From contig NZ_BMDJ01000010.1 in assembly GCF_014635725.1 (NCBI RefSeq), positions 62,001 to 126,000 of the forward strand: DNA of 64,000 nucleotides, written 5' to 3'. The position numbers and the translations under genes are program-made. This stretch comes from Pedobacter mendelii (lineage in GTDB: Bacteria > Bacteroidota > Bacteroidia > Sphingobacteriales > Sphingobacteriaceae). The notes beneath the pieces were generated by a model that saw only the letters and a program-made list of their open reading frames with translations, was not told the DNA's origin and ran no database searches. This document shows, piece by piece, positions 43,209-51,383 of the stretch. Positions within the stretch are counted from its first letter, which is position 1, and each line of letters opens with the position of its first letter.

Positions 43209-43342
43209 ATGCTGAGTATGTCGAAGCGCGATACCAAGCAGAGGAGCAAAACTAAAAGTAAGGAAACTAAATAAATGGTTCTGGTCCGTGAGGACACAGA
43301 CCATGGCGAGCGAACTTAATTATCTTAAAATCCTTAATGGTT

Positions 43343-43366
43343 TAAAACATCCAATTAAAGCCTGTC
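43343..43366. repeat. 24-bp direct repeat, copy 2
   Basis: Matches 43185-43208 with two differences and is followed by GAAGGG. Confidence 0.65.
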
Positions 43367-43507
43367 GAAGGGCTACCCCAACCAGAAGAATAAAAATTAA
43401 CCTTTTGTTTTCTCCTTGTGTACAAAAGACTCCATTTATCAACAATCGGGAACGTAAATGCTTACCCGGTCCTGTATATTAAAATGGATTTAAGATGCCT
43501 TTGCGTC

Positions 43508-43551
43508 GGGGTTGGTTCGGACGTGTGACAATTCCTGCCGAGCCAAGCCCC
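43508..43551. other. Strong GC-rich hairpin upstream of the DUF6266 pseudogene
   Basis: GGGGTTGGTTCGG at 43508-43520 pairs with CCGAGCCAAGCCCC at 43538-43551 with one bulge and one wobble, around a 17-base loop. It is the most stable-looking stem in the region. It could be a structured RNA, a repeat, or part of a leader; nothing shows which. Confidence 0.5.
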
Positions 43552-43641
43552 ATTCAACACCAGATGAATGAGCAGGTTTAATTTATGCAATTTGATGAGT
43601 TTTTGTTATCTTAGAATAACATCCCATAATCTTAAACAATT

Positions 43642-44285
43642 ATGGCAATATTAAACAATGGAATCAACGGTGGTTTCACTGATAAAGTTGGGAGCGTTAT
43701 CGGCTATCAGCTTAATGGCAAATGGGTAATCAAAGGATTACCGAAGGCCAGCAAAAAAAAAAACAAATTGGAAGTGAGCAGTAGAATGCCTGCCGGCAGC
43801 GGTTTACCGTGATGCAAAACTTCCTCTCTACCATTCCGGAGTACGTCAAAACCGGTTTCAATTTAGAAAGTAAGGCGAGAATGATGACCAGCCACAACGC
43901 TGCCCAATCGTACAACATGCGCCATACACTGAATGCTGATAATACAATCGACTATTCGAAAATTGTATTAACCTATGGCTCGCTCCCAGGAGCAGCGCAT
44001 CCACAACATTTTATTGATGAAGCCGGTCTGCATTTTACATGGTTGGAGCAGCACTTATCACCGTACGAACGGCAGAGCGATCAGGTGATGATTCTGGTGT
44101 ATGACGCAAAAAACAGCATCCCAGATTGCCTCTTTAGTGGTTCACGCAGAAGCATAGGAAAAGAAACGATTCCTGTTACAAGGCTGACGAAGGGCAACGA
44201 TTACCACAGCTGGATCTCGTTCATTGCCGACGAATGCATGAGCATTTTGATGAGTAGCTATATTGGCTGCATCACTTACGAATAG
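43642..44285 (+). pseudogene. DUF6266 family pseudogene (frameshift and nonsense)
   Basis: From the ATG at 43642 the frame reads AILNNGINGGFTDKVGSVIG and YQLNGKWVIKGLPKASKK, the start of DUF6266. After an 11-A run at 43753-43763 the frame shifts; restoring one A yields KQIGSEQ, then a TAG at 43782-43784, then NACRQRFTVMQNFLST and the rest of the family to the stop at 44285. The later part includes VKTGFNLESKARMMTSHNAA and FTWLEQHLSPYERQSDQVMI. So at least two lesions disable it. DUF6266 has no known function. It stands alone in a repeat-rich part. Confidence 0.8.
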
Positions 44286-44383
44286 GCATGCTTTAAGTGT
44301 TTCATGTAATGATCTGTATCAACATCCATTTCCAATGCAATCCTTGCCGTCTATTTTTTTATCTTTACCGGATAAATTTTTAA

Positions 44384-45661
44384 ATGGAATATAATAATCG
44401 GATTGCAGTTATAGGATTGGGTTATGTCGGCTTGCCGCTTGCAATTGAATTCGCCAGGAAATATCCGGTTATTGGTTTTGATACAAATGAGCAACGGGTG
44501 CGCGACCTTATTTCCGGGGTTGATCTCACCAGAGAAGCAGCGGTTGATGCCCTTAAATTAGTGTTGCAGGATGGTGGCTCGGCGGGCTTAAAACTGACTT
44601 CGAATCTGGCTGATATAAGCCTGTGTAATACCTACATCGTTACCGTTCCTACGCCGATAGACCATTTAAAACGGCCTGATTTAGAACCTTTACTTGCAGC
44701 ATCAAAAATGCTTGGCATTGTTTTAAAAGAAGGTGATGTGGTTATTTATGAATCGACCGTTTATCCCGGTTGCACTGAAGAAGATTGCGTTCCTGTGCTT
44801 GAAAAAATCTCGGGATTAAAATATAATGTAGATTTTTTCTGCGGATATTCTCCTGAGCGCATTAATCCGGGCGATAAGGTAAACACCCTTATAAAAATTA
44901 AAAAGGTTACTTCAGGGTCTACACCCGAAATAGCCATTCAGATTAATGAACTTTACTCCAGTATCATCACTGCAGGTACACACTTGGCTCCAAGTATTAA
45001 AGTTGCTGAAGCATCCAAAGCGATAGAAAATGCCCAGCGTGATGTAAATATTTCATTTGTTAATGAGCTTGCATTAATTTTCGATAAAATGGATATTGAT
45101 ACATCCGATGTTTTAGAAGCGGCTTCTACAAAATGGAACTTTTTAAATTATAAACCAGGTTTGGTGGGTGGGCATTGTATAGGTGTTGATCCTTATTATC
45201 TGGCGCATAAATCAGAAGCGTTAGGTTATAAGCCCGAAGTTATTTTATCTGGTCGCCGGGTTAACGATAATATGGGGATGTTTGTGGCCAATAAAGTATT
45301 AAAAATGATGGTTGCAAAAGATAAAGCCCTCAAAAATTCAAAGGTGCTTATTTTAGGTTTTGCCTTCAAAGAGAATTGTCCTGATGTAAGAAATACCAGG
45401 GTAATTGATATTTATAAAGAGCTTGAATCCTTCTTTGTTGATGTAGATGTTTATGATCCATGGGCTAATGCTGAAGAAGTTGCAAAAGAGTATGGGCTGG
45501 CGTTAGTAGAAAAGCCATCCTTGCATTATGATGCAATTATATTGGCTGTTGCACATCAACAGTTTCTGGATTTAGATTATACATCTTTTAAAAATTCAGG
45601 TACAATTATTTTTGATACTAAATCTTTCATCAGAAGAGATTTGGCTGATGCAAGGCTGTGA
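44384..45661 (+). CDS. Nucleotide sugar dehydrogenase (UDP-sugar 6-dehydrogenase, TviB/WbpO-like)
   Basis: The 425-residue protein begins RIAVIGLGYVGLPLAIEFAR, an NAD-binding loop, then IVTVPTPIDHLKRPDLEPL, VIYESTVYPGCTEEDCVPVL, and PGLVGGHCIGVDPYYLAHKS with catalytic Cys265. The C-terminal domain has LILGFAFKENCPDVRNTRV. This is the UDP-glucose/GDP-mannose dehydrogenase family, subgroup of UDP-N-acetylhexosamine dehydrogenases such as TviB, WbpO and WbpA. It makes a UDP-uronic acid. The exact sugar (GlcNAc, GalNAc or other) is not certain. It follows the DUF6266 pseudogene by about 100 bases. Confidence 0.88.
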   Translation: MEYNNRIAVIGLGYVGLPLAIEFARKYPVIGFDTNEQRVRDLISGVDLTREAAVDALKLVLQDGGSAGLKLTSNLADISLCNTYIVTVPTPIDHLKRPDLEPLLAASKMLGIVLKEGDVVIYESTVYPGCTEEDCVPVLEKISGLKYNVDFFCGYSPERINPGDKVNTLIKIKKVTSGSTPEIAIQINELYSSIITAGTHLAPSIKVAEASKAIENAQRDVNISFVNELALIFDKMDIDTSDVLEAASTKWNFLNYKPGLVGGHCIGVDPYYLAHKSEALGYKPEVILSGRRVNDNMGMFVANKVLKMMVAKDKALKNSKVLILGFAFKENCPDVRNTRVIDIYKELESFFVDVDVYDPWANAEEVAKEYGLALVEKPSLHYDAIILAVAHQQFLDLDYTSFKNSGTIIFDTKSFIRRDLADARL

Positions 45662-45794
45662 TTTTTCTTAGAATGCGGCTTTAATCTGATGTGTGATAAT
45701 TAAATAACTCATACAGAGTAAATTGCTTTTAAATTTTCTGTTAAAAAGAAGGCTTCTTTAAAACTATTTACAACTTGTAACGTTACATTAAGAT

Positions 45795-45986
45795 ATGAAT
45801 ATTACCATGGGCAATCTGTTTTTCAAAAATAAAGGTCTGAATTCGGAAAAAAAGCTCCTCGACAGGCTAAGGCATTACCAGGATGTAAAATCCGAGCCGA
45901 CGCTTTCAAAAAAATCATTCAAAGAACTGATGAATACCTTTATAGAGGGTTACAAAAGAATTCCAAGTGCGAAGAACTCCAAATGA
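45795..45986 (+). CDS. Small hypothetical protein
   Basis: The 63-residue frame encodes a basic, hydrophilic protein (NSEKKLLDRLRHYQDVKS, SKKSFKELMNTFIEGYKR) with no membrane segment. A second in-frame ATG lies at 45807. I do not recognise the family. It is the first of three small plus-strand frames between the dehydrogenase and the membrane genes. Coding is plausible from amphipathic helices, but not proven. Confidence 0.45.
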   Translation: MNITMGNLFFKNKGLNSEKKLLDRLRHYQDVKSEPTLSKKSFKELMNTFIEGYKRIPSAKNSK

Positions 45987-46023
45987 TTTAATCGTTATCC
46001 TATATAGTTTGCCTTACATATTG

Positions 46024-46031
46024 TATTTTTG
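46024..46031 (+). promoter_or_regulatory. -7 box (TATTTTTG) before the 75-residue frame
   Basis: An exact TAnnTTTG match ends 31 bases before the ATG at 46063. A TTTG lies at 46008-46011 with a short 12-base gap, so the -33 part is doubtful. Confidence 0.4.
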
Positions 46032-46062
46032 TTGAAGTCCATTTCTGCAAAATAAGCTGATT

Positions 46063-46290
46063 ATGCACATCTTCGCACATACGGACACCAGGATTATTGA
46101 TTTGGAAGGGACCATTATCATTTTTATTGGTGTAATAAAATCAAGTCCTACGCGCTACAGGGTTATGATAGATGGTGTAGATGTCGGTTTTTTGGAAGAT
46201 ATAGACGATGTTTTAACGCCAACAACAGGAAGTAATATCAGGCAAGCCTATATTGATAAGATTGCAGCATTACGAAACGCAGGAAGATAA
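46063..46290 (+). CDS. Small hypothetical protein
   Basis: The 75-residue frame encodes DTRIIDLEGTIIIFIGVIKS and YRVMIDGVDVGFLEDIDDVL, a beta-rich small protein, and ends DKIAALRNAGR. I do not recognise it. A -7 box just upstream supports transcription. It could be cotranscribed with the frame at 45795. Confidence 0.5.
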   Translation: MHIFAHTDTRIIDLEGTIIIFIGVIKSSPTRYRVMIDGVDVGFLEDIDDVLTPTTGSNIRQAYIDKIAALRNAGR

Positions 46291-46323
46291 AAATAAATCT
46301 ATCCTAATTTTCATTTGTTCTTA

Positions 46324-46483
46324 GAGCCTGTTCAAAATTTATCTAATAATTTGTTGATGCTTCTTTTCGGTTGCAACATTGTTAAATATTTCGAGGTAGG
46401 CTGGCTATATCTGCAACATTTGCCTTGTTTCGCTCCAAAAAATAAACGATAAACATTTTCACAATATAAATTTAAACAGGCTT
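46324..46483. mobile_element. MITE-like element with short terminal inverted repeats
   Basis: GCCTGTTCAAAATTTAT at 46326-46342 and ATAAATTTAAACAGGC at 46466-46481 are inverted copies with one mismatch and one extra base. They bound about 160 bases with no gene. This is the shape of a miniature inverted-repeat element. No clear target-site duplication was seen. It lies between two small frames. Confidence 0.45.
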
Positions 46484-46713
46484 TTATTAAAACTTTACAG
46501 CCTGCTTAGCAATTTTGTTTAGATTTATTATTTCGGCAATGGGCTGAGGTATATAAAAAAATCATAGTGATTTCAAATCAAAGTCAATAAGATTCCGATA
46601 AAAAAATTTGGTGATGCTCAAATGTTAAATTTCTAATACGCTTTTTCAAACTTTCATTCGCTTTTATTGTTGCACATTCAACGATTTAAATAATTACAGC
46701 AAAAGAATTTATT

Positions 46714-46965
46714 ATGATTACAGCAAAACCACTTTTATCAGAAAATGTAAAAGATTTTATGGATTTCGCACTTGATGCGATTAAATCTATGGATGGCGCA
46801 CCAGAACATAACACCGCTGAACAGGCAGTTGTAAATGCAAAAATTGTTAAATTGAAAGAATATCTCGAAGTAGTTTCCGTATCTTATAATGAAACTACAC
46901 CAAAAATAATTGAAAATCCTTCTGGCCAATCAACTGGGAATTTTAGCGGTACAGGACATAGTTAA
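46714..46965 (+). CDS. Small hypothetical protein
   Basis: The 83-residue frame encodes LLSENVKDFMDFALDAIKSM, an alpha-helical part, then AVVNAKIVKLKEYLEVVSVS and a polar tail ending NFSGTGHS. It has no signal peptide or membrane segment. I do not recognise the family. Codon use looks like its neighbours and amphipathic helices support coding. Confidence 0.5.
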   Translation: MITAKPLLSENVKDFMDFALDAIKSMDGAPEHNTAEQAVVNAKIVKLKEYLEVVSVSYNETTPKIIENPSGQSTGNFSGTGHS

Positions 46966-47153
46966 GCCAATACGGTTAAATTTTCCACATTACACATCGT
47001 TAATTTTTATAGGTTAAGCAACGATTTATTCGGAAACCGATATATTTTGTAATTAAAAAACGTGCCTGTATAAATTTATGCAGTTTTTGCAAAAAAATCT
47101 GTTCGAGCCAATGCCGATTTAACATTATTTAGAGTAAGGAGGGTTTTGAGTTT

Positions 47154-47471
47154 CTAGTATCGCTTTAGTATGTAAGGACTTTTTTCCAGCAGAAGAGATA
47201 ATTGTTGCTCCTGATTCAATATCAGTGGTTTTTTATAAATTTTAAATAGCATATTTTGAATAAAGTATATCTTAAATAAAGAGTTCTGATATTTATCTTT
47301 CTGCGCTTTGCTAATGTTAATTATTCCTTGTTCAGATGACCAAAGGGTATCCTTTCCAAACTTCATGTAATAAGAGACATTAAAATTATCATCTGTGCGA
47401 ATTTGAATTTTGTTCTGACTAAAACTATTGCTAATCCAAATTGATAACAGCATCGTAAAACAGATTTTCAT
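47154..47471 (-). CDS. Small secreted hypothetical protein
   Basis: The 105-residue frame has a signal peptide (MKICFTMLLSIWISNSFSQ) and then KIQIRTDDNFNVSYYMKFG. The family is not recognised. Its ATG overlaps the TGA of the upstream membrane gene by four bases, so the two are translationally coupled. Confidence 0.55.
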   Translation of the reverse strand: MKICFTMLLSIWISNSFSQNKIQIRTDDNFNVSYYMKFGKDTLWSSEQGIINISKAQKDKYQNSLFKIYFIQNMLFKIYKKPLILNQEQQLSLLLEKSPYILKRY

Positions 47472-48079
47472 TTTGTTTTTTTGTTTAGGTTAATCATATA
47501 AAAAATTATAATCAAGAAGCAGGTAATAATACAAATGATATTAAATAAGAAATAATGCTCGGCTAACCAGGTCATTGGAGAGCTTGGAACAAATCTTACA
47601 GTTTGATCTGACGTAAAAGACAAGGAGGGGAACTGCTCATCATTGATATTAGAAATAGTTTGAAAATTGAGGTGGTATTCAAACTCAGGCTGAAAATGGC
47701 CAATGTTAAACTCAATCAGCCTATTTTCCAGTTCGTTTTCAATAATGTCGTGTCTTGAGGCTAATGTACCTAAGGTTATACTGGGTTTAGAAATTAGAAT
47801 TTCGTGTTTTTGAAACCAAAAATTGATTTTCAAATCTTTGAAAGAAGTTTCGGAGGAAATATTTTTAATTGAACAAGTGAGATCCCGTTTAACCTGAATA
47901 CCTGTCTTTTCTTCATCAATTACTTTGAAACTGTAAGATATAGCCGGTGATTTTAAAAAATTCTCAGATAGCTGATTTAATTGAAAGCCCATTAAACCAA
48001 TAAATACTGTTAAAAAAAATGGAAGGTTTTCTGCTTTCCAAATTGATATTGTTTTGGTTTTATCTGTGCTTGAAGGCAT
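47468..48079 (-). CDS. Hypothetical two-helix membrane protein
   Basis: The 203-residue protein has two membrane helices, LPFFLTVFIGLMGFQLNQL near residue 25 and FLFNIICIITCFLIIIFYMI near the C-terminus, enclosing a domain of about 130 residues outside the membrane. The enclosed part is beta-rich (VIDEEKTGIQVKRDLTCSIK). I do not recognise it. It forms an ATGA-coupled pair with the secreted gene, on the strand opposite to the rest of the locus. Confidence 0.6.
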   Translation of the reverse strand: MPSSTDKTKTISIWKAENLPFFLTVFIGLMGFQLNQLSENFLKSPAISYSFKVIDEEKTGIQVKRDLTCSIKNISSETSFKDLKINFWFQKHEILISKPSITLGTLASRHDIIENELENRLIEFNIGHFQPEFEYHLNFQTISNINDEQFPSLSFTSDQTVRFVPSSPMTWLAEHYFLFNIICIITCFLIIIFYMINLNKKTK

Positions 48080-48392
48080 AAAAATAGATCTGTTAATCTT
48101 TTCAAGATACGATAACGAATTTTTAATTACAATACCAACTTGTTAGTAATTTACATTCAGTTTTCGGTTTAGCAGTTACTCCTTGCAATTGGATAGCCAA
48201 CACAATTCTTGTGACCATCATCTTATTATTTTTTATGTTTTTACCATTACCTAACTTTACCTCATCGACCCAAGTCCTTAATAATGGGTTATGCCTTAGT
48301 TGTTATCTGGTAACAAAGGGAAAAAACGGTAGCAGATTATACATCCTATAGTTAAAAATCTTGATAATAGACCGAGACAAATCTAAAGGGCA
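48080..48392. other. Non-coding stretch with no recognised feature
   Basis: Nothing supported as a gene, promoter or terminator was found between the membrane gene start and the first 182-bp repeat. Confidence 0.5.
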
Positions 48393-48930
48393 GATTGAAA
48401 AAAGATTGCCACCTTTGATGAAGAATCATCCTCGCTGTGACGGGTTTGGGGAGGAGATGAATTGCTTCGACAGGCTTAGCATGACAATAGAAACGGTGAG
48501 TTTTGCGCATGTTAGCGGTATTGCAGATGGTGTAGGAACATTAGATGTGCACATTGACTACGCTCAGGATGAAGGATTGAAAAAAGATTGCCACCTTTGA
48601 TGAAGAATCATCCTCACAGTGACGGGTTTTGGGAGGAGATGAATTGCTTCGACAGGCTCAGCATGACAATAGAAACGATAGATTTTGCGCATATTAGCGG
48701 TATTGCAGATGGTGTAGGAACATTAGATGTGCACATCGACTACGCTCAGGATGAAGGATTGAAAAAGATTGCCCAGTCTGATGAAGAATCATCTTCTCTG
48801 TGACGGGTTTGGGGAGGAGATGAATTGCTTCGACAGGCTCAGCATGACAATAAAAACGGTGGGTTTTGCGCATGTTAGCGGTATTGCAGATTGTGTAGGA
48901 ACATTAGATGTGCACATCGACTACGCTCAA
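48393..48930. repeat. 182-bp tandem repeat, three copies upstream of gmd
   Basis: Units start at 48393, 48575 and 48757 with GATTGAAAAA; the last ends near 48930, close to full length. Each contains GCTTCGACAGGCTCAGCATG, the reverse of the dispersed element at 43205-43227, plus TGTGCACAT and CGCTCA. Copies differ at only a few bases. The period is not a multiple of three, so the short open frames inside are not a protein repeat. Copy number could vary. Confidence 0.85.
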
Positions 48931-49046
48931 ACTGACAATGTGCACCTCTTGTTTTTACAGTATTTTTTTTAGTCGCAAGCATTTCAAATTTTCCCTACGC
49001 AAAAATTTATGTGTATGTTTACAGGCTTAAAAACTATGAAAAATTT

Positions 49047-50183
49047 ATGAAGGTTGCTCTTATCACTGGTGTTACAGGCCAAGATGGTGCTTATTTAGCA
49101 GAATTTCTTTTAAAGAAAGGTTATTTTGTTCACGGTATAAAGAGAAGAAGTTCCCTTTTTAATACAGATAGAATTGATCACCTGTATCAAGATCAGCACG
49201 AGAAAGATGTTCATTTCAAACTGCACTATGGTGATTTAACTGATTCTACAAATTTAATCCGCATCATTCAGGAAACACAACCTGATGAAATTTATAATCT
49301 GGCTGCAATGAGCCATGTTCAGGTAAGTTTTGAGATGCCTGAGTACACTGCAAATGCTGATGGCATTGGAACTTTGAGGCTTTTAGAAGCTGTAAGAATT
49401 TTAGGCTTAACAAAAAAAACAAAAATTTATCAGGCTTCAACCTCAGAACTTTATGGTTTGGTTCAGGCTGTGCCACAGAGTGAAACGACTCCATTTTATC
49501 CACGGTCTCCATACGCTGTAGCTAAAATCTATGGTTATTGGATTACCGTAAACTATCGCGAAGCTTATGGTATGTTTGCCTGTAATGGTATTTTATTTAA
49601 TCACGAAAGCCCGCTTAGAGGAGAAACCTTTGTAACCCGTAAAATTACCAGAGCAGCAACCAAAATTGCCTTAGGCCTTCAAAATTGCCTATACCTTGGT
49701 AATCTTTCTGCCCAACGCGATTGGGGCCATGCCAAAGATTATATTGAAGCGATGTGGTTAATTCTTCAACAAGAAAAAGCCGAAGATTACGTTATTGCAA
49801 CAGGTGTTACCACTACCGTTCGGGATTTTGTTAGAATGAGTTTTGCGGAGATGGGTATTGAGGTAGAATTCTCTGGCCGAGATGAAAATGAAAAGGGCGT
49901 TATTATAAATGTGGATGAAGACACCGCTCGTGCATTGGGTTTGAATCTGGATAAATTAAAACCTGGTCAAACCATTGTTAGGGTAGATCCAAGGTATTTC
50001 CGCCCAACAGAAGTAGATTTGTTATTGGGTGACCCAACAAAATCGAAAACGCAATTGGGTTGGCAGCCTAAATATGATTTGCCTGGTTTGGTTAAAGAAA
50101 TGATAATTTCCGACCTAAACCTAATGAAGAAAGACGAATACCTAAAACAAGGCGGTTTTAAAACATTAAATTATTTTGAATAA
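49047..50183 (+). CDS. gmd: GDP-mannose 4,6-dehydratase
   Basis: From the ATG at 49047 the protein is 378 residues. It starts [20 protein letters not shown] with the NADP-binding loop, has [51 protein letters not shown] with YxxxK, and [20 protein letters not shown]. It converts GDP-mannose to GDP-4-keto-6-deoxymannose, precursor of GDP-fucose or GDP-rhamnose. A GDP-fucose synthase is not in the window. An upstream in-frame ATG at 49011 gives a non-family extension. It follows the 182-bp array. Confidence 0.95.
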   Translation: MKVALITGVTGQDGAYLAEFLLKKGYFVHGIKRRSSLFNTDRIDHLYQDQHEKDVHFKLHYGDLTDSTNLIRIIQETQPDEIYNLAAMSHVQVSFEMPEYTANADGIGTLRLLEAVRILGLTKKTKIYQASTSELYGLVQAVPQSETTPFYPRSPYAVAKIYGYWITVNYREAYGMFACNGILFNHESPLRGETFVTRKITRAATKIALGLQNCLYLGNLSAQRDWGHAKDYIEAMWLILQQEKAEDYVIATGVTTTVRDFVRMSFAEMGIEVEFSGRDENEKGVIINVDEDTARALGLNLDKLKPGQTIVRVDPRYFRPTEVDLLLGDPTKSKTQLGWQPKYDLPGLVKEMIISDLNLMKKDEYLKQGGFKTLNYFE

Positions 50184-50446
50184 TTAGCAAATAATTTTAT
50201 TTGTTTGCTTTAGAGTATGTTTTCTAAAAAAAAATAAGTTTTTTTTTGCGTTTTTTTTTAAAAACACATGTAATCTGGTATATTAGTTAAATATTATTGC
50301 TACATAATTATTTTAAGCAAAAAAAACGCATCTCGAATAGAATTTTTGCACTTTAAAGAAACGAAAATAATTGAATAAGGAATATTCATTGTTTTTGCAA
50401 TAGTTTAATTGTTAATCTAACTCGTCCCTCGGTAATTCTAAATCTT
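50184..50446. other. Non-coding leader between gmd and the CpsB-type gene
   Basis: This 263-base stretch holds the homopolymer hairpin at 50226-50247 and a further T9 at 50251-50259. No gene was seen. Confidence 0.55.
50226..50247 (+). terminator. A9/T9 hairpin, possible terminator after gmd
   Basis: A run of nine As (50226-50234) and nine Ts (50239-50247) can pair across a 4-base loop, and a second run of nine Ts follows at 50251-50259. Such runs can also slip in copying. The weak A-T stem makes termination uncertain. Confidence 0.4.
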
Positions 50447-51196
50447 ATGTTGAGTTTTTTTAATAAAAAAAAGAAAGTTACTGATATATCCTGGTTAGGG
50501 GTAGATATGCACTCTCATATCTTGCCAGGTATAGATGATGGTTCTCCTGATGTTGAAACCTCATTACGATTTGTTAAGGCATTTCAAAATTTGGGTTATG
50601 AGCATATTATTTGTACACCACATATATATAAGGAACTATATCCTAACGATATAGAAACTATTTCAAACGCCAAAAAATTATTATTGGCAGAAATGAAAAC
50701 AAATAATATTTCTATAAGGCTTGATGCTGGCGCAGAATATATGGTCAATCAAGATTTTAATATTTCACAACCGCTTTGCTCTCTAAATGAAAAACACTTA
50801 TTGATAGAAATGTCATACCTTTCTGAAAGCCCTAATATTAGTCAAACTATATTTGATTTAGAAATTAAAGGCTTTCAGCCAATACTTGCACATCCAGAAC
50901 GGTATACCTTTTATTTTAAAGATAAAAGCCGGTTAAAAAGATTTAAAGAAAAAGGCTGTTTACTTCAATTGAACTTATTATCTGTATTAGGATATTATGG
51001 TAAAGATGTTAAACATCTGGCTGAAATGTTGCTTGCTGAAAAGTTATATGATTTAGCAGGTACAGATCTTCATCATGACAAACACCTTAGTATTTTAACC
51101 GATGCCGTTCAATCAGGAAAGCTGTATGATATTCTTGGCCATTACGAATTTAAGAATAAAGAGCTTTTCAGTCAAAGTTTTAATATTGCGATGTAA
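50447..51196 (+). CDS. CpsB/YwqE-type tyrosine-protein phosphatase (PHP domain)
   Basis: The 249-residue protein has VDMHSHILPGIDDGSPDVET, the PHP metal site, then ICTPHIYKELYPNDIE, and LAHPERYTFYF and AGTDLHHDKH for further ligands. It is the CpsB/YwqE family that dephosphorylates tyrosine kinases controlling capsule synthesis. No kinase gene is visible in the window and the Wzz protein here lacks a kinase domain. The target may be encoded elsewhere. Confidence 0.88.
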   Translation: MLSFFNKKKKVTDISWLGVDMHSHILPGIDDGSPDVETSLRFVKAFQNLGYEHIICTPHIYKELYPNDIETISNAKKLLLAEMKTNNISIRLDAGAEYMVNQDFNISQPLCSLNEKHLLIEMSYLSESPNISQTIFDLEIKGFQPILAHPERYTFYFKDKSRLKRFKEKGCLLQLNLLSVLGYYGKDVKHLAEMLLAEKLYDLAGTDLHHDKHLSILTDAVQSGKLYDILGHYEFKNKELFSQSFNIAM

Positions 51197-51283
51197 TTTC
51201 TGGTACCTCTTGGTTTGAATGTTATTAGGTTTAATTTCTAATGTCTCTTGCCATGTCCTATAATATCAAATGAAATAATTTTG

Positions 51284-51291
51284 TACTTTTG
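51284..51291 (+). promoter_or_regulatory. -7 box (TACTTTTG) before the Wza gene
   Basis: An exact TAnnTTTG match lies 92 bases before the ATG at 51384. No TTG at the usual spacing was found. It is the best promoter candidate for the export and glycosyltransferase genes. Confidence 0.4.
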
Positions 51292-51383
51292 CGGACAATA
51301 ATTTTGAGCATAAAATGAAATGAAGCATTCTGGTTCGATAATTTTTTTTATTTTGAGCCGTATAATTCATAACCAACCTACAC

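Larger units (their letters stand above)
42207..43641. other. Gene-poor repeat island between rfbA and the DUF6266 pseudogene
   Basis: About 1.4 kb with no recognisable gene and higher GC than its surroundings. It contains a 233-bp direct repeat pair, a 55-bp repeat pair, a 24-bp repeat pair, two hairpins, and a copy of the short element also in the 182-bp array at 48393-48930. Open frames here are short and unlike known proteins. It looks like accumulated intergenic repeats or the scar of rearrangements. Confidence 0.7.

Noticed and set aside
43288..43482. A 64-residue frame in the repeat island
   Set aside because: It spans a repeat copy, has unusual composition and matches nothing recognisable.
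42207..43641. An insertion sequence in the repeat island
   Set aside because: No transposase fragment, no terminal inverted repeats of IS type and no target duplication were recognised.
48393..48930. CRISPR array
   Set aside because: Units are 182 bases without short repeats separated by unique spacers, and no cas genes are present.
48361..48972. Three short open frames with similar products in the 182-bp units
   Set aside because: The 182-base period is not divisible by three, so each copy is read in a different frame. The frames coincide with the repeats and resemble no known family.
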